From the NCBI RefSeq assembly GCF_011764445.1, contig NZ_BLPG01000001.1, positions 5,704,001-5,768,000 of the forward strand: a stretch of 64,000 nt of DNA. The letters run 5' to 3'. Of the stretch, positions 51,556 to 60,423 are shown piece by piece. Numbering within the stretch: the stretch's first letter is position 1; each line of letters starts with the position of its first letter. The DNA comes from Phytohabitans rumicis. GTDB lineage: Bacteria; Actinomycetota; Actinomycetes; Mycobacteriales; Micromonosporaceae. Below the pieces are notes generated by a model. That model had not been told where the DNA came from. It saw only the letters and a list, made by a program, of their open reading frames with translations, and searched no databases. The position numbers and the translations under genes were made by a program.

Positions 51556-52731
51556 ATGACGTCAAGCGATGAAGGCGGTACTGCGACACCTGCGACGCCG
51601 CCGGCGCGGCGCCGGGTGGTGCTTACCGGGATCAGCTCGCGGGCCTGGGAGCACCCGGCCGACCGCGGCGCGCTGACCGCGCTGCGTGAGCTGCGTGGCT
51701 TCGACGACGTGGTCAAGGCGTTCTTCGGGATGTGGAACGAGCGGGGCTTCCGGCTGGCGTATCTCGCGTCGGCGATCCGCGTCGACCACCGGCAGTACCC
51801 GCGCGTCTACCAGCTGTACGCGGAGGCGGCGACCTCGCTCGATGTGCCGGAGCTGCCGGAGCTGTACGTCAAGCAGGACCCGTTCCTCAATGGGCAGGCG
51901 ATCGGCCTCGACAAGCCGTTCATCGTCCTTCCGACGGCGAGCGTGCAGCAGCTCGACGACGACGAGCTGCGGGCGCTGCTCGGGCACGAGCTGGGCCACG
52001 TGCGCAGCGGGCACGCCGTCTACAAGACCATCCTGATCATCCTGACCCGGTGGGCGGCCAGCCTGAGCTGGCTCCCGGTCGGCGCGCTCGCCCTGCGCGC
52101 GATCATCGGGGCGATGATGGAGTGGTGGCGCAAGGCCGAGCTGTCCGCCGACCGGGCGGGCCTGCTGGCGGGCCAGGACCCGGCCGCCTCGCTGCGGCTG
52201 CTGATGAAGATGGCCGGCGGCGGCGACCTCTCCCAGGTCGATACCGCGGCGTTCCTGGAGCAGGCGGCGGAGTACGACGGGGGCGGCGACCTGCGGGACA
52301 GCCTCCACAAGCTCCGGATGACCCTGTGGTCCACCCACCCCGTGCCGGTGGCGCGCGCGGCCGCCCTGCGGCATTGGATCGACTCGGGCGACTACGCGCG
52401 GATCCTGGAGGGCGACTACCCGCGTCGCGAGGACGACAGCACCGCCTCCGTGACGACCGAGGTCAAGGCCGCGGCGGAGTCCTACCGGGAGGCGTTCGGG
52501 CGTACGCAGGACCCGCTGGTCGGGCTGCTGCGCCGGCTCGGCGACGGGGCCAGCGAGATGGGCGAGTGGGCCGGCGGGGCGGCCGGAAAGGCTCGGGCGT
52601 GGTTCGGCGCCGCGGGCGAGGCGGCCGGCCGGGCCGCGCGCGGTGAGCGGCGCACGACGCCACCGCCGCCGAGCAACGGCAATGGCAACGGCGACAGCGA
52701 CGGCGACGGTCAGGACTCGACCGAGACGTAG
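51556..52731 (+). CDS. M48 family metallopeptidase
   Basis: 391 aa. The zinc motif HELGH is at 144-148, with the third ligand Glu in AELSADRAG (about 195), as in Ste24/HtpX-type enzymes. One or two hydrophobic segments (about 158-187) follow the active site. The C-terminus is an Ala/Gly-rich helix with a Pro/Asn/Gly/Asp tail. ATG 51556 follows GGGGGAG. A role in membrane-protein quality control is inferred from family only. Confidence 0.87.
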   Translation: MTSSDEGGTATPATPPARRRVVLTGISSRAWEHPADRGALTALRELRGFDDVVKAFFGMWNERGFRLAYLASAIRVDHRQYPRVYQLYAEAATSLDVPELPELYVKQDPFLNGQAIGLDKPFIVLPTASVQQLDDDELRALLGHELGHVRSGHAVYKTILIILTRWAASLSWLPVGALALRAIIGAMMEWWRKAELSADRAGLLAGQDPAASLRLLMKMAGGGDLSQVDTAAFLEQAAEYDGGGDLRDSLHKLRMTLWSTHPVPVARAAALRHWIDSGDYARILEGDYPRREDDSTASVTTEVKAAAESYREAFGRTQDPLVGLLRRLGDGASEMGEWAGGAAGKARAWFGAAGEAAGRAARGERRTTPPPPSNGNGNGDSDGDGQDSTET

Positions 52732-52741
52732 TATTCGGCTC

Positions 52742-54100
52742 ATGACCTTGAGCGAGCCTGAGCTGCGCGCGGCGATCACGCGCGAGTTGCCCGGAGTGCG
52801 TGCCGATCTCGAACGCCTGGTCCGCATCCCGGGCATCGCGTTCGACGGTTTCGACCACTCGCCCGTCGAGCGGTCAGCCGAGGCGGTCGCCGAGTTGCTG
52901 CGCGGTTGCGGGCTCGAGGTGCGGATCGTGCGCTCCGGCGGCCAGCCCGCGGTGATCGGCAAGCGTCCGGCGCCGCCCGGTGCGCCCACCGTCCTGCTCT
53001 ACGCCCACCACGACGTCCAGCCGGTGGGCGATCTCTCGCTCTGGGAGAGTGAGCCGTTCGAGCCGGTGGAGCGGGACGGGCGGCTCTACGGTCGGGGCGC
53101 CGCCGACGACAAGGCCGGGGTCATGGCGCACGTCGCGGCGCTGCGGGCGTACGGGGACGACCTCCCGGTCGGTGTGGTGGTGTTCGTGGAGGGCGAGGAG
53201 GAGTTCGGCTCGGAGTCGCTGGAGCGACTGCTCGACGAGCACCGGGACGACCTCGCCGCGGACGTGATCGTGATCGCCGACTCGGGCAACTGGGACATCG
53301 GCGTACCGGCGCTCACCACCTCGCTGCGCGGCATCGTCAACATGTTCGTCGAGGTGCGCACGGCGGAGCACGCCGTACACAGTGGAATGTTCGGCGGGGC
53401 GGTGCCGGACGCGCTGACCGTGCTGGCCAAGCTGCTCGCCACGCTGCACGACGACAACGGCGACGTGGCGGTCGACGGGCTGGTCGGCAAGGGCGGCGCG
53501 CCGGTCGACTACCCCGAAGACCGGCTCCGGGCCGAGGCCGGCTTGCTCGACGGGGTGCAGTTCGTGGGCACCGGCCGGCTCACCGAGCGGATCTGGACCA
53601 AGCCGGCGCTGGCGGTGCTGGGCATCGACGCCCCGCGTACGTCGGAGGCGCCCAACGCGATCGTGCCGAAGGCCAAGGCGAAGCTGAGCGTCCGGTTGGC
53701 GCCGGGCGACGAGCCCAAGAGCGCGTACCTGGCGGTCAAGGCCCACCTGGAGCAGTACGCGGTGTGGGGCGCCCAGGTCGAGGTGACGTTCGAGCACGAC
53801 GGGGCGCCGTGCGTGATCGACGCGACGGGGCCGATGTACGACGCGGCGCGGGCGGCCTTCCGGGACGCCTGGGACGGCGTGGAAGCGGTGGAGATCGGGG
53901 TGGGTGGGTCGATCCCGTTCATCGCGACCTTCCAGGAGATGTTTCCCGGCGCGGCGATCCTGGTGACCGGCGTGGAGGACCCGAGCTCGCAGGCGCACGG
54001 GCCGAACGAGAGCCTGCACCTGGGCGAGTTCGCGCGGGTGTGCCTCGCGGAGGCGCTACTTCTCGCCAACGTCAGCGGCGCGGCCGTAGCGGCTTCCTAG
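52742..54100 (+). CDS. M20 family dipeptidase
   Basis: 452 aa. Two-zinc peptidase fold: LLYAHHDVQPVG and GRGAADDKAG carry metal ligands, the catalytic Glu pair is in VEGEEEFGS, and later ligands are in IADSGNW and QAHGPNESLHLGE. This matches the cytosolic dipeptidase (CNDP/PepV-like) branch, which lacks a signal peptide. ATG 52742 is ten bases after the M48 stop, so both may be cotranscribed. Its 3' end overlaps the opposing WYL gene by 45 bases. Confidence 0.9.
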   Translation: MTLSEPELRAAITRELPGVRADLERLVRIPGIAFDGFDHSPVERSAEAVAELLRGCGLEVRIVRSGGQPAVIGKRPAPPGAPTVLLYAHHDVQPVGDLSLWESEPFEPVERDGRLYGRGAADDKAGVMAHVAALRAYGDDLPVGVVVFVEGEEEFGSESLERLLDEHRDDLAADVIVIADSGNWDIGVPALTTSLRGIVNMFVEVRTAEHAVHSGMFGGAVPDALTVLAKLLATLHDDNGDVAVDGLVGKGGAPVDYPEDRLRAEAGLLDGVQFVGTGRLTERIWTKPALAVLGIDAPRTSEAPNAIVPKAKAKLSVRLAPGDEPKSAYLAVKAHLEQYAVWGAQVEVTFEHDGAPCVIDATGPMYDAARAAFRDAWDGVEAVEIGVGGSIPFIATFQEMFPGAAILVTGVEDPSSQAHGPNESLHLGEFARVCLAEALLLANVSGAAVAAS

Positions 54101-55027
54101 CGTGCGCAGGTAGGCGACCAGTTCGGGCGGATCGGTGACCTCGAAGTCGAGGTCGAGCATGCCCAGGTACACGGCGAGAGTATTGAGGCTGTCGGCTCCT
54201 GTATCCAAAATGCAGGAGCCAATGTCGACAGCCTCGACCACGCCGACCGCTGGGTTGATCCGCTCGGTCACCACCTCCGCCGGGGCGTGCACGAGGACCC
54301 GTGCCCGCCAGCGCCACGCCGCGGCCGAGACGCCCCGGGCCACGTGCGCCGCGGCGCCGCCCTCCGGCCCCTCGCGCGGCGCGAAGCGCGGGCCGGTCGG
54401 CGTACGCGGGTCGATGCGGTCCACCCGGAACGTGCGCCAGTCCTGGCGGTCGACGTCCCACGCGACCAGGTACCAGCGGCGTCCCCAGGACACCAGCCGG
54501 TGCGGCTCCACCGCCCGGACGCTGGCCGATCCGTCGTGGCCCCGGTAGTCGAACCGCAGCCGCTCCGCGTCGCGGCACGCCGCCGCCAAGGTGGTCAGCA
54601 CGCCCGGGTCGACGGTGGGGCCCGGCCGGTCCGGCGGCACCGGCACCGTGTACGCCTGTAGCGCGTTCACCCGGTGCCGTAGCCGAGCCGGGAGCACCTG
54701 TTCGAGCTTGGCGAGCGCGCGTACCGAGGTCTCCTCGATGCCGGCGACCGTGCCGCCCGCGGCGGTGCGCAACCCGATCGCCACCGCGACGGCCTCGTCG
54801 TCGTCCAGCAGCAGCGGCGGCATGGCGGCGCCGGCGCCGAGCCGGTAGCCGCCGTCCGTGCCGCGGCTGGCGTGCACCGGGTAGCCGAGGTCGCGCAGCC
54901 GGTCGACGTCGCGCCGGACGGTGCGCTCGCTCACCTCCAGCCGTTCGGCCAGGGCCGCCCCGGACCAGTCCCGCTTGGCCTGCAACAACGACAGCAGGCG
55001 AAGCAGTCTCGCGGAGGTCTCCAGCAT
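54056..55027 (-). CDS. WYL-domain (YafY-type) transcriptional regulator
   Basis: 323 aa. An N-terminal DeoR-like HTH (ALAERLEVSERTVRRDVDRL) is followed by the WYL domain (RLVSWGRRWYLVAWDVDRQ, with WYL read as WYLVAWD) and a C-terminal WCX-like region. WYL domains sense ligands such as nucleotides. It is divergent from the epoxide hydrolase operon, with 63 bases between starts, and is its probable regulator. Confidence 0.88.
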   Translation of the reverse strand: MLETSARLLRLLSLLQAKRDWSGAALAERLEVSERTVRRDVDRLRDLGYPVHASRGTDGGYRLGAGAAMPPLLLDDDEAVAVAIGLRTAAGGTVAGIEETSVRALAKLEQVLPARLRHRVNALQAYTVPVPPDRPGPTVDPGVLTTLAAACRDAERLRFDYRGHDGSASVRAVEPHRLVSWGRRWYLVAWDVDRQDWRTFRVDRIDPRTPTGPRFAPREGPEGGAAAHVARGVSAAAWRWRARVLVHAPAEVVTERINPAVGVVEAVDIGSCILDTGADSLNTLAVYLGMLDLDFEVTDPPELVAYLRTLGSRYGRAADVGEK

Positions 55028-55090
55028 TCTCGAAAGTCTGCCAGGGCTTTAGGACAGGACCTGACCGGAAGGGTCCGTAGCGTATCTGTC

Positions 55091-56185
55091 ATGAGCGAAA
55101 ACACCGAGATCAAGCCGTTCCGCATCGACGTACCGCAGGCGGACCTCGACGACCTCCGCGACCGCCTGGACCGGACCCGCTGGCCCGACGAGATCCCGGG
55201 CTCGGGTTGGGACTACGGCGTGCCGGTGGCGTACGTGAAGAAGCTCGCCGACTACTGGCGCTCCGGGTACGACTGGCGGGCCTGGGAGGCTCGCTTGAAC
55301 GCCTTCCCGCAGTTCACTACCACGATCGACGGGCAGAACATCCACTTCCTGCATGTCCGGTCGGCGCGCGAGGACGCGCTGCCGCTGATCCTCACGCACG
55401 GCTGGCCCGGCTCCATTGTGGAGTACCTGGACGCGATCGCCCCGCTGTCCGAGGACTTCCACCTAGTGATTCCGTCGCTGCCCGGCTTCGGCTTCTCCGG
55501 CCCGACCACGGACAAGGGCTGGAACCGGTACCGCACCGCCAAGGCGTGGGCCGAGCTGATGCGGCGACTGGGCTACGACCGGTACGGCGCGGTCGGCAAC
55601 GACGCCGGCTCGTTCGTCTCGCCCGAGGTGGGGCGGATCGACCCGGAGCACGTGGTCGGCGTACACGTGACGCAGGTCTTCTCGTTTCCATCCGGCGACC
55701 CGGCCGAGTTCGAGAAGCTCACCCCGGAGGAGCACAAGGGACTCGAGGTCCTGCAGTGGTTCTACGACAACAAGATGGCGTACAACGTCCTGCACTCGCA
55801 GCAGCCGCAGACCCTGTCGTACGCCATCTTCGACTCGCCCGCCGGCCTGCTGGGCTGGAACGCGCAGATCCTGGGCGAGGACCTCGACGCCGACTTCGTC
55901 CTCACCAACACGATGCTGTACTGGCTGACCGGCACGGCCACCTCGGCGACCCGCTTCTACTACGAGGACGCGCGTGCCGAGACGCCCACCGGGCCGACGA
56001 CGGTGCCGCTCGGCCTGGCGATGTTCCAGGGTGACTTCGTCTCGATGCGCACCTTCGCCGAGCGCGACCACCTCGACATCCGGTCGTGGCACGCGTACGA
56101 CTCGCCCGGCGGGCACTACGCGGCCCACCTGGCGACGGCGGAACTGGCCGCGGACATCCGCGACTTCTACAGTGGACTGAAGTGA
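55091..56185 (+). CDS. Epoxide hydrolase (EHN-domain alpha/beta hydrolase)
   Basis: 364 aa. The N-terminal EHN domain (FRIDVPQADLDDLRDRLD) is followed by the alpha/beta hydrolase core. The oxyanion motif is HGWPGS (103-108), the nucleophile Asp171 is in GNDAGS, and the catalytic His is in GGHYAAHL near the C-terminus. Such enzymes open epoxides by a two-step ester mechanism. A microsomal-type relative is likely; substrate unknown. It is first in an operon with an AlkZ-like protein and an NAD(P)-binding protein, opposite a WYL regulator. Confidence 0.88.
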   Translation: MSENTEIKPFRIDVPQADLDDLRDRLDRTRWPDEIPGSGWDYGVPVAYVKKLADYWRSGYDWRAWEARLNAFPQFTTTIDGQNIHFLHVRSAREDALPLILTHGWPGSIVEYLDAIAPLSEDFHLVIPSLPGFGFSGPTTDKGWNRYRTAKAWAELMRRLGYDRYGAVGNDAGSFVSPEVGRIDPEHVVGVHVTQVFSFPSGDPAEFEKLTPEEHKGLEVLQWFYDNKMAYNVLHSQQPQTLSYAIFDSPAGLLGWNAQILGEDLDADFVLTNTMLYWLTGTATSATRFYYEDARAETPTGPTTVPLGLAMFQGDFVSMRTFAERDHLDIRSWHAYDSPGGHYAAHLATAELAADIRDFYSGLK

Positions 56186-57249
56186 GCGAGGTCTTGACGT
56201 GGCGCGCTCTCGGGCGCGCCACGCTCGCCCGCCAGCTCCTGCTGCGCCGCTCGGACATGCCGGCTCGACAGGCCATCGAGCACCTCGTCGGCATGCAGGG
56301 TCAGGCGCCGCACGCGCCGTACATCGGGCTGTGGACGCGACTGTCCACGTTCGACCCGCAGGCGCTGAGCCAGCTGCTGCTGGACCGGGCGGTGGTACGG
56401 ATCGCCCTGATGCGTGGCACGGTCCATCTCGCCACCGCCGCCGACGCGCTGGCGCTGCGCCCGCTGACCCAGCCGATCTACGACCGCGACCTGCGTACCA
56501 ACGTCCTGCACGGCCCGGCGCTGCGTGGCCTCGACCTGCCGGCCGTCGCCGCCGCCGGGCGCGAGCTCGTCGAGGCCCAACCCCGCACGGGTACGCAGTT
56601 GAGCGCGCTCCTCGCCGAGCGGTGGCCGGACCGGCCGGGCGCCTCGCTGGCGTACGCCCTGCGCGACCTGCTGCCCCTGGTGCAGGTGCCGCCGCGCGGG
56701 CTCTGGGGCCGCAGCGGCCAGCCGGTGCTGACCACCGCGGAGTCCTGGCTCGGGCGCCCGCTCGCCGCCATGGACCCGGGCTCGATGGTGACCCGCTACC
56801 TCGGCGCGTTCGGGCCGGCGACCGTCCAGGATGCACAGACCTGGTCGGGGCTGACCGGGCTGCGCGAGGTGGTCGAGCGGCTCCCGCTGGCCCGCTTTCG
56901 GGACGAGGCGGGCCGGGAGCTCTTCGACCTGCCGGACGCGCCCCGGCCCGACCCGGACACCCCGGCGCCGGTGCGCTTCCTGCCGGACTTCGACAACCTG
57001 TTGGTCTCGCACGACGACCGCACACGGGTCATCGCCGACGCGCATCGGGCGTACATGGCCAAGCACCGGCTGGTCCGCGCGGTTCTCGTGGACGGGATCG
57101 TGGCCGGCACCTGGACGATCGCGAAGCGGCGGCTGGAGATCCGGCCCTTCGGGGGGCTGTCCAAGCGGGACCGGTCGGCGGTCGCGCAGGAGGGCGAACG
57201 GCTGTTGGGCTTCGTCCACCCGGGAGCTGCCGGTACGGTCTTCCTGTGA
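56182..57249 (+). CDS. Winged-helix (HTH_42) protein, AlkZ-like DNA glycosylase family
   Basis: 355 aa from GTG 56182, overlapping the epoxide hydrolase stop as GTGA. It contains three winged-helix-like units typical of the HTH_42 superfamily. The motif MQGQAPHAPY carries QxQ, the catalytic signature of AlkZ (crosslink-unhooking glycosylase), against QxD in YcaQ-type enzymes. AlkZ relatives often protect antibiotic producers from DNA-alkylating products. Being cotranscribed with an epoxide hydrolase suggests defence against a reactive epoxide; this is inference. Confidence 0.82.
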   Translation: MSEVLTWRALGRATLARQLLLRRSDMPARQAIEHLVGMQGQAPHAPYIGLWTRLSTFDPQALSQLLLDRAVVRIALMRGTVHLATAADALALRPLTQPIYDRDLRTNVLHGPALRGLDLPAVAAAGRELVEAQPRTGTQLSALLAERWPDRPGASLAYALRDLLPLVQVPPRGLWGRSGQPVLTTAESWLGRPLAAMDPGSMVTRYLGAFGPATVQDAQTWSGLTGLREVVERLPLARFRDEAGRELFDLPDAPRPDPDTPAPVRFLPDFDNLLVSHDDRTRVIADAHRAYMAKHRLVRAVLVDGIVAGTWTIAKRRLEIRPFGGLSKRDRSAVAQEGERLLGFVHPGAAGTVFL

Positions 57250-57893
57250 GAGTCGTCCTCTTCGGCGCCACCGGGATGATCGGGCAGGGTGTGCTGCGCG
57301 AGTGCCTCCTCGCTCCCGATGTCGAGAGTGTGCTGTCGATCGGCCGGGCGCCGACCGGGCAGCGGCACGAGAAGCTCCGCGAGATCGTCCACAAGGACCT
57401 GCTGGACCTCTCCAGCATCCAGGACGACCTGGGCGACCAGGACGCGTGCTTCTTCTGCCTGGGCGTCTCGTCGACGGGGATGAGCGAGGCCGACTACCGG
57501 CGCATCACGTACGACGTGACGATGGCGGCCGGGCACGCGCTGGCGCCGGCGAACCCCGACCTGACCTTCATCTACGTGTCCGGTGCCGGCACCGGCGGCC
57601 GGGCGATGTGGGCGCAGGTCAAGGGCCAGACCGAGGACGCGCTGCTGGCCCTGTACCCGAACGCGTACATGTTCCGGCCCGGGTTCATCCGGGCGATGCA
57701 CGGCGCCACCTCCCGGACCCGGCTCTACCGGGTGATGTACCGGATCGTCTCTCCGGTCGTACCACTGATCATGCGGCTCTTCCCGAAGCAGATGACGACG
57801 ACCGAGCGGATCGGTCTCGCCATGCTGAACGTCGCGCGCCAGGGTGCTCCTAAGAGGATCCTGGATCCAACAGACATCAACGCGCTCGCCTAG
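57246..57893 (+). CDS. NAD(P)-binding epimerase/reductase-like protein
   Basis: 215 aa, atypical short-chain dehydrogenase fold. The N-terminal dinucleotide motif GATGMIGQG follows a beta strand ([10 protein letters not shown]). Later [11 protein letters not shown] and [10 protein letters not shown] correspond to NmrA/epimerase-like proteins. The Tyr-x3-Lys catalytic pair is not obvious, so it may be a sensor or atypical reductase. GTG 57246 overlaps the previous stop. Last gene of the epoxide hydrolase operon. Confidence 0.8.
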   Translation: MRVVLFGATGMIGQGVLRECLLAPDVESVLSIGRAPTGQRHEKLREIVHKDLLDLSSIQDDLGDQDACFFCLGVSSTGMSEADYRRITYDVTMAAGHALAPANPDLTFIYVSGAGTGGRAMWAQVKGQTEDALLALYPNAYMFRPGFIRAMHGATSRTRLYRVMYRIVSPVVPLIMRLFPKQMTTTERIGLAMLNVARQGAPKRILDPTDINALA

Positions 57894-57980
57894 ACGATCT
57901 GTTCCAAGAGACAGATGCGAGCTGCCGCGACGTGCGTCGTGGTCTCGACCGTTGCTCCCGCGGCCTCACCCTCCGCGTCC

Positions 57981-58082
57981 CCCGATCAAGGGCTCGCCCG
58001 TCGATCAAGGGCATATGTTCGTGGTTCGATCTCCCTTCCACGACCATTCGTCCTTGATCGACGCAGAAAGCCTTGATCGAAC
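57981..58082 (+). repeat. Intergenic palindromic element, copy E
   Basis: Same family and orientation as A and C. It is more diverged: left outer arm GATCAAGGGCTCGCC, inner arm GATCAAGGGCATATG, centre GGTTCGATCTCCC, right arms TCCTTGATCGACGC and GCCTTGATCGA. Its right end is seven bases from the Rrf2 stop codon. Confidence 0.85.
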
Positions 58083-58089
58083 AGATCGT

Positions 58090-58560
58090 CTATGGCACCA
58101 GCGCGTCGCGGGTGCGCTCCGGCGTACCGGGGAAGCGTGCCTCGACGGTGGCCCTGATGTCCGCGATGGTCCGCGCCGCCAGCTCCCGCCGCCAGGCCAG
58201 GTCCGCGCTGCGCATGGCCTGGGACAGCACGCAGGTCTCCCGGTAGTCCACGGTGGGGTCGCCGCCGGGGCCGTCCTTGAGGATCTCGGTGCAGCGGAAC
58301 GCCTCGTCCGCGCCCTCGATGGCGATGACCACGTCGAGCAGGGTGATCGCGTCGAGTGCCCGGGCCAGCCGGAAGCCGCCCTTCGGGCCGGAGGTGGAGG
58401 AGAGGATGCCGGCCCGGGCCAGCGCCTGGAGCTGCTTGTTGAGGTAGGCGGTGGGCAGGTTGTAGAAGGCGGCCAGCTTCGCTGCGGTCACGGCCCGGTC
58501 GGGCTCGACCCACGACAGGTTGAGGCAGCTGTGCAGCGCCCACTCCACGCCCTCGTTCAT
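58090..58560 (-). CDS. Rrf2-family transcriptional regulator
   Basis: 156 aa from ATG 58560 (GTG 58566 is an alternative). The winged HTH has [20 protein letters not shown], read in part as [15 protein letters not shown], and [10 protein letters not shown] in the wing. Two cysteines lie in FRCTEIL and ETCVLSQAM; the three-Cys cluster of IscR/NsrR is absent, so redox sensing by a Cys pair is more likely than an Fe-S cluster. No adjacent oxidoreductase gene. The gene is bracketed by inverted copies E and F of the intergenic repeat. Confidence 0.85.
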   Translation of the reverse strand: MNEGVEWALHSCLNLSWVEPDRAVTAAKLAAFYNLPTAYLNKQLQALARAGILSSTSGPKGGFRLARALDAITLLDVVIAIEGADEAFRCTEILKDGPGGDPTVDYRETCVLSQAMRSADLAWRRELAARTIADIRATVEARFPGTPERTRDALVP

Positions 58561-58628
58561 CCTCACGATCCTGGACGATACTTATCCAGAACGCGGAGCG
58601 TCATCAGCTTTCCGGCGGACACCGCGTG

Positions 58629-58718
58629 TTCGATCAAGGACTTTCGCGTCGATCAAGGGCAAAAGGTCGTGGATCGGAGATCAAAGCACGGCCATATGCC
58701 CTTGATCGACGCGGAAAG
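58629..58718 (-). repeat. Intergenic palindromic element, copy F
   Basis: Same family as B and D, minus orientation: GATCAAGGACTTTCGCG, GATCAAGGGCAAAAGG, centre GATCGGAGATCAAAGC, then CATATGCCCTTGATCGACGC. It is followed by a G/C-rich low-complexity stretch up to the ligase start, where no other element is clear. Confidence 0.9.
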
Positions 58719-58803
58719 GGGGCGCGCCGGGGGCGCGGAGCGGGGGCGCGGGCGCGGAAGGCGCGCGGGGGAAAGCGTCGTACCCGCGGGGGAGGATGGC
58801 GGG

Positions 58804-60381
58804 GTGCGATTCGTGGATGTCGCGGCCGTGTCGGCCGCGGTCGCGGCCACCGCCAGCCGGAAGGCGAAGGTGGAGTTGCTCGCCGACGCCCTCCGGCGGC
58901 TGGAGCCGGACGAGATCCTGGCCGGGTCGGCCTACCTGGCCGGTGAGCTGCGGCAGCGGCAGACCGGGGTGGGCTGGGCGACGCTGCGCGACGCGCCGCC
59001 CCCGGCCGCCGAGCCGACGCTGACCGTGGCGGGCGTCGACCGGGCCATCGAGGAGATCTCCCGGGTCGGCGGCGCCGGTTCCCAGGCCCGCCGGCGCGAC
59101 CTGGTCGGCGCGCTCTTCGGCGCCGCCACCATGGACGAGCAGCGCATCCTCGTCGCGCTCTTCGGCGGCGAGCTGCGCCAGGGTGCGCAGGCCGGGCTGC
59201 TGGTCGACGCGATCGCGCGGGCCGGCGAGGTGCCTGTCACGCTCGTGCGGCGGGCGCTGCTGCTCGCCGGCGACCTGAAGTCCGTGGCGGAGGCCGCCCT
59301 GACCGGGGGCGCGGCGGCGCTGGGCGAGTTCACGCTGCGGGTCGGGCGGCCGCTGGCGCCGATGCTGGCGCAGAGTGCCGCCAGCGTCGACGACGCGCTG
59401 GCCGCGACCGGGGTGCCGGCCGTGGTCGACGTCAAGCTCGACGGCATCCGCATCCAGGTGCACCGGTCGGGCGACGAGGTGGCCGTGTTCACCCGCAGCC
59501 TCGACGACATCACCGCGCGGCTGCCCGAGGTGGTGGCCGCCGTGCGGGGGCTGCCGTCCCGCGAGATCGTGCTCGACGGCGAGGCCATGGCGCTGGACGC
59601 GTCGGGCCGGCCGCGACCGTTTCAGGAGACGGCCAGCCGGGCGGCCACCCGCGGCGCCCCGGTGACCGTGCTCTCGCCGTACTTCTTCGATGTGCTGCAC
59701 CTCGACGGCGCGGATCTGCTGGACGCGCCCGGCCGGGAGCGCTGGGCCGCGCTGGCTGGGGCGGTGCCGGCGCCGTTGCTGGTCGGCCGCACCACGGTGA
59801 CGACGCCGGCGCAGGCGGCGGAGGCGTTCGCCGCCGCGCTGGCCGCGGGCCAGGAGGGCGTGGTGGTGAAGTCCCCGGACGCCGCGTACGACGTGGGCCG
59901 GCGCGGCGCGGCCTGGGTCAAGGTCAAGCCGCGGCACACGCTCGACCTGGTGGTGCTGGCCGTCGAGTGGGGACACGGCCGGCGCAAGGGCTGGCTGTCC
60001 AACCTGCACCTGGGCGCCCGCGACCCGGAGACCGGCGGGTTCGTGATGCTGGGCAAGACGTTCAAGGGGCTCACCGACGAGCTGCTGCGCTGGCAGACCG
60101 AACGCTTCCTGGAGCTGGCAATCGGTTCTCCGGGCGCTGGTCCTGGCGTCGCGGGTACGCGACGCGAGGACCAGCGCCAGCATGATGCCAAGGGCGACTG
60201 GGTGGTCCACGTACGACCGGAGCAGGTGGTCGAGGTCGCGTTCGACGGGGTGCAGGCGAGCCCGCGCTACCCGGGCGGGGTGGCGCTGCGGTTCGCGCGG
60301 GTGCTGCGTTACCGCGACGACAAGACGGCCGCCGAGGCCGACACGATCGACGCTGTGCGGGCCCTCCATAACAGAACGTGA
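58804..60381 (+). CDS. lig: ATP-dependent DNA ligase (actinobacterial LigB type)
   Basis: 525 aa from GTG 58804. The DNA-binding domain covers about 1-190. The adenylation domain has the active-site Lys211 in [11 protein letters not shown], then [23 protein letters not shown] and WVKVKPRHT (motif V). The OB-fold follows. Around residues 441-463 there is an extra segment of about 20 residues between LELA and [13 protein letters not shown], coded by a 46-bp palindrome. The usual protein has only a few residues there. The insertion is in frame and lies in a likely surface loop of the OB domain. Such ligases supplement NAD-dependent LigA in repair. Confidence 0.9.
   Translation: MRFVDVAAVSAAVAATASRKAKVELLADALRRLEPDEILAGSAYLAGELRQRQTGVGWATLRDAPPPAAEPTLTVAGVDRAIEEISRVGGAGSQARRRDLVGALFGAATMDEQRILVALFGGELRQGAQAGLLVDAIARAGEVPVTLVRRALLLAGDLKSVAEAALTGGAAALGEFTLRVGRPLAPMLAQSAASVDDALAATGVPAVVDVKLDGIRIQVHRSGDEVAVFTRSLDDITARLPEVVAAVRGLPSREIVLDGEAMALDASGRPRPFQETASRAATRGAPVTVLSPYFFDVLHLDGADLLDAPGRERWAALAGAVPAPLLVGRTTVTTPAQAAEAFAAALAAGQEGVVVKSPDAAYDVGRRGAAWVKVKPRHTLDLVVLAVEWGHGRRKGWLSNLHLGARDPETGGFVMLGKTFKGLTDELLRWQTERFLELAIGSPGAGPGVAGTRREDQRQHDAKGDWVVHVRPEQVVEVAFDGVQASPRYPGGVALRFARVLRYRDDKTAAEADTIDAVRALHNRT
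60133..60178. repeat. 46-bp palindrome inserted in frame in the DNA ligase gene
   Basis: Arms 60133-60153 and 60158-60178 are reverse complements at 20 of 21 positions, with loop GGTA. It begins GGCGCTGGTCCTGGC and ends GAGGACCAGCGCC. Read in the gene's frame it gives Gly/Ala/Arg-rich codons without a stop. Confidence 0.85.
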
Positions 60382-60423
60382 AAGTTCCACGCAACGGTGT
60401 TTTGCACCTATGCTGATGGCTAA

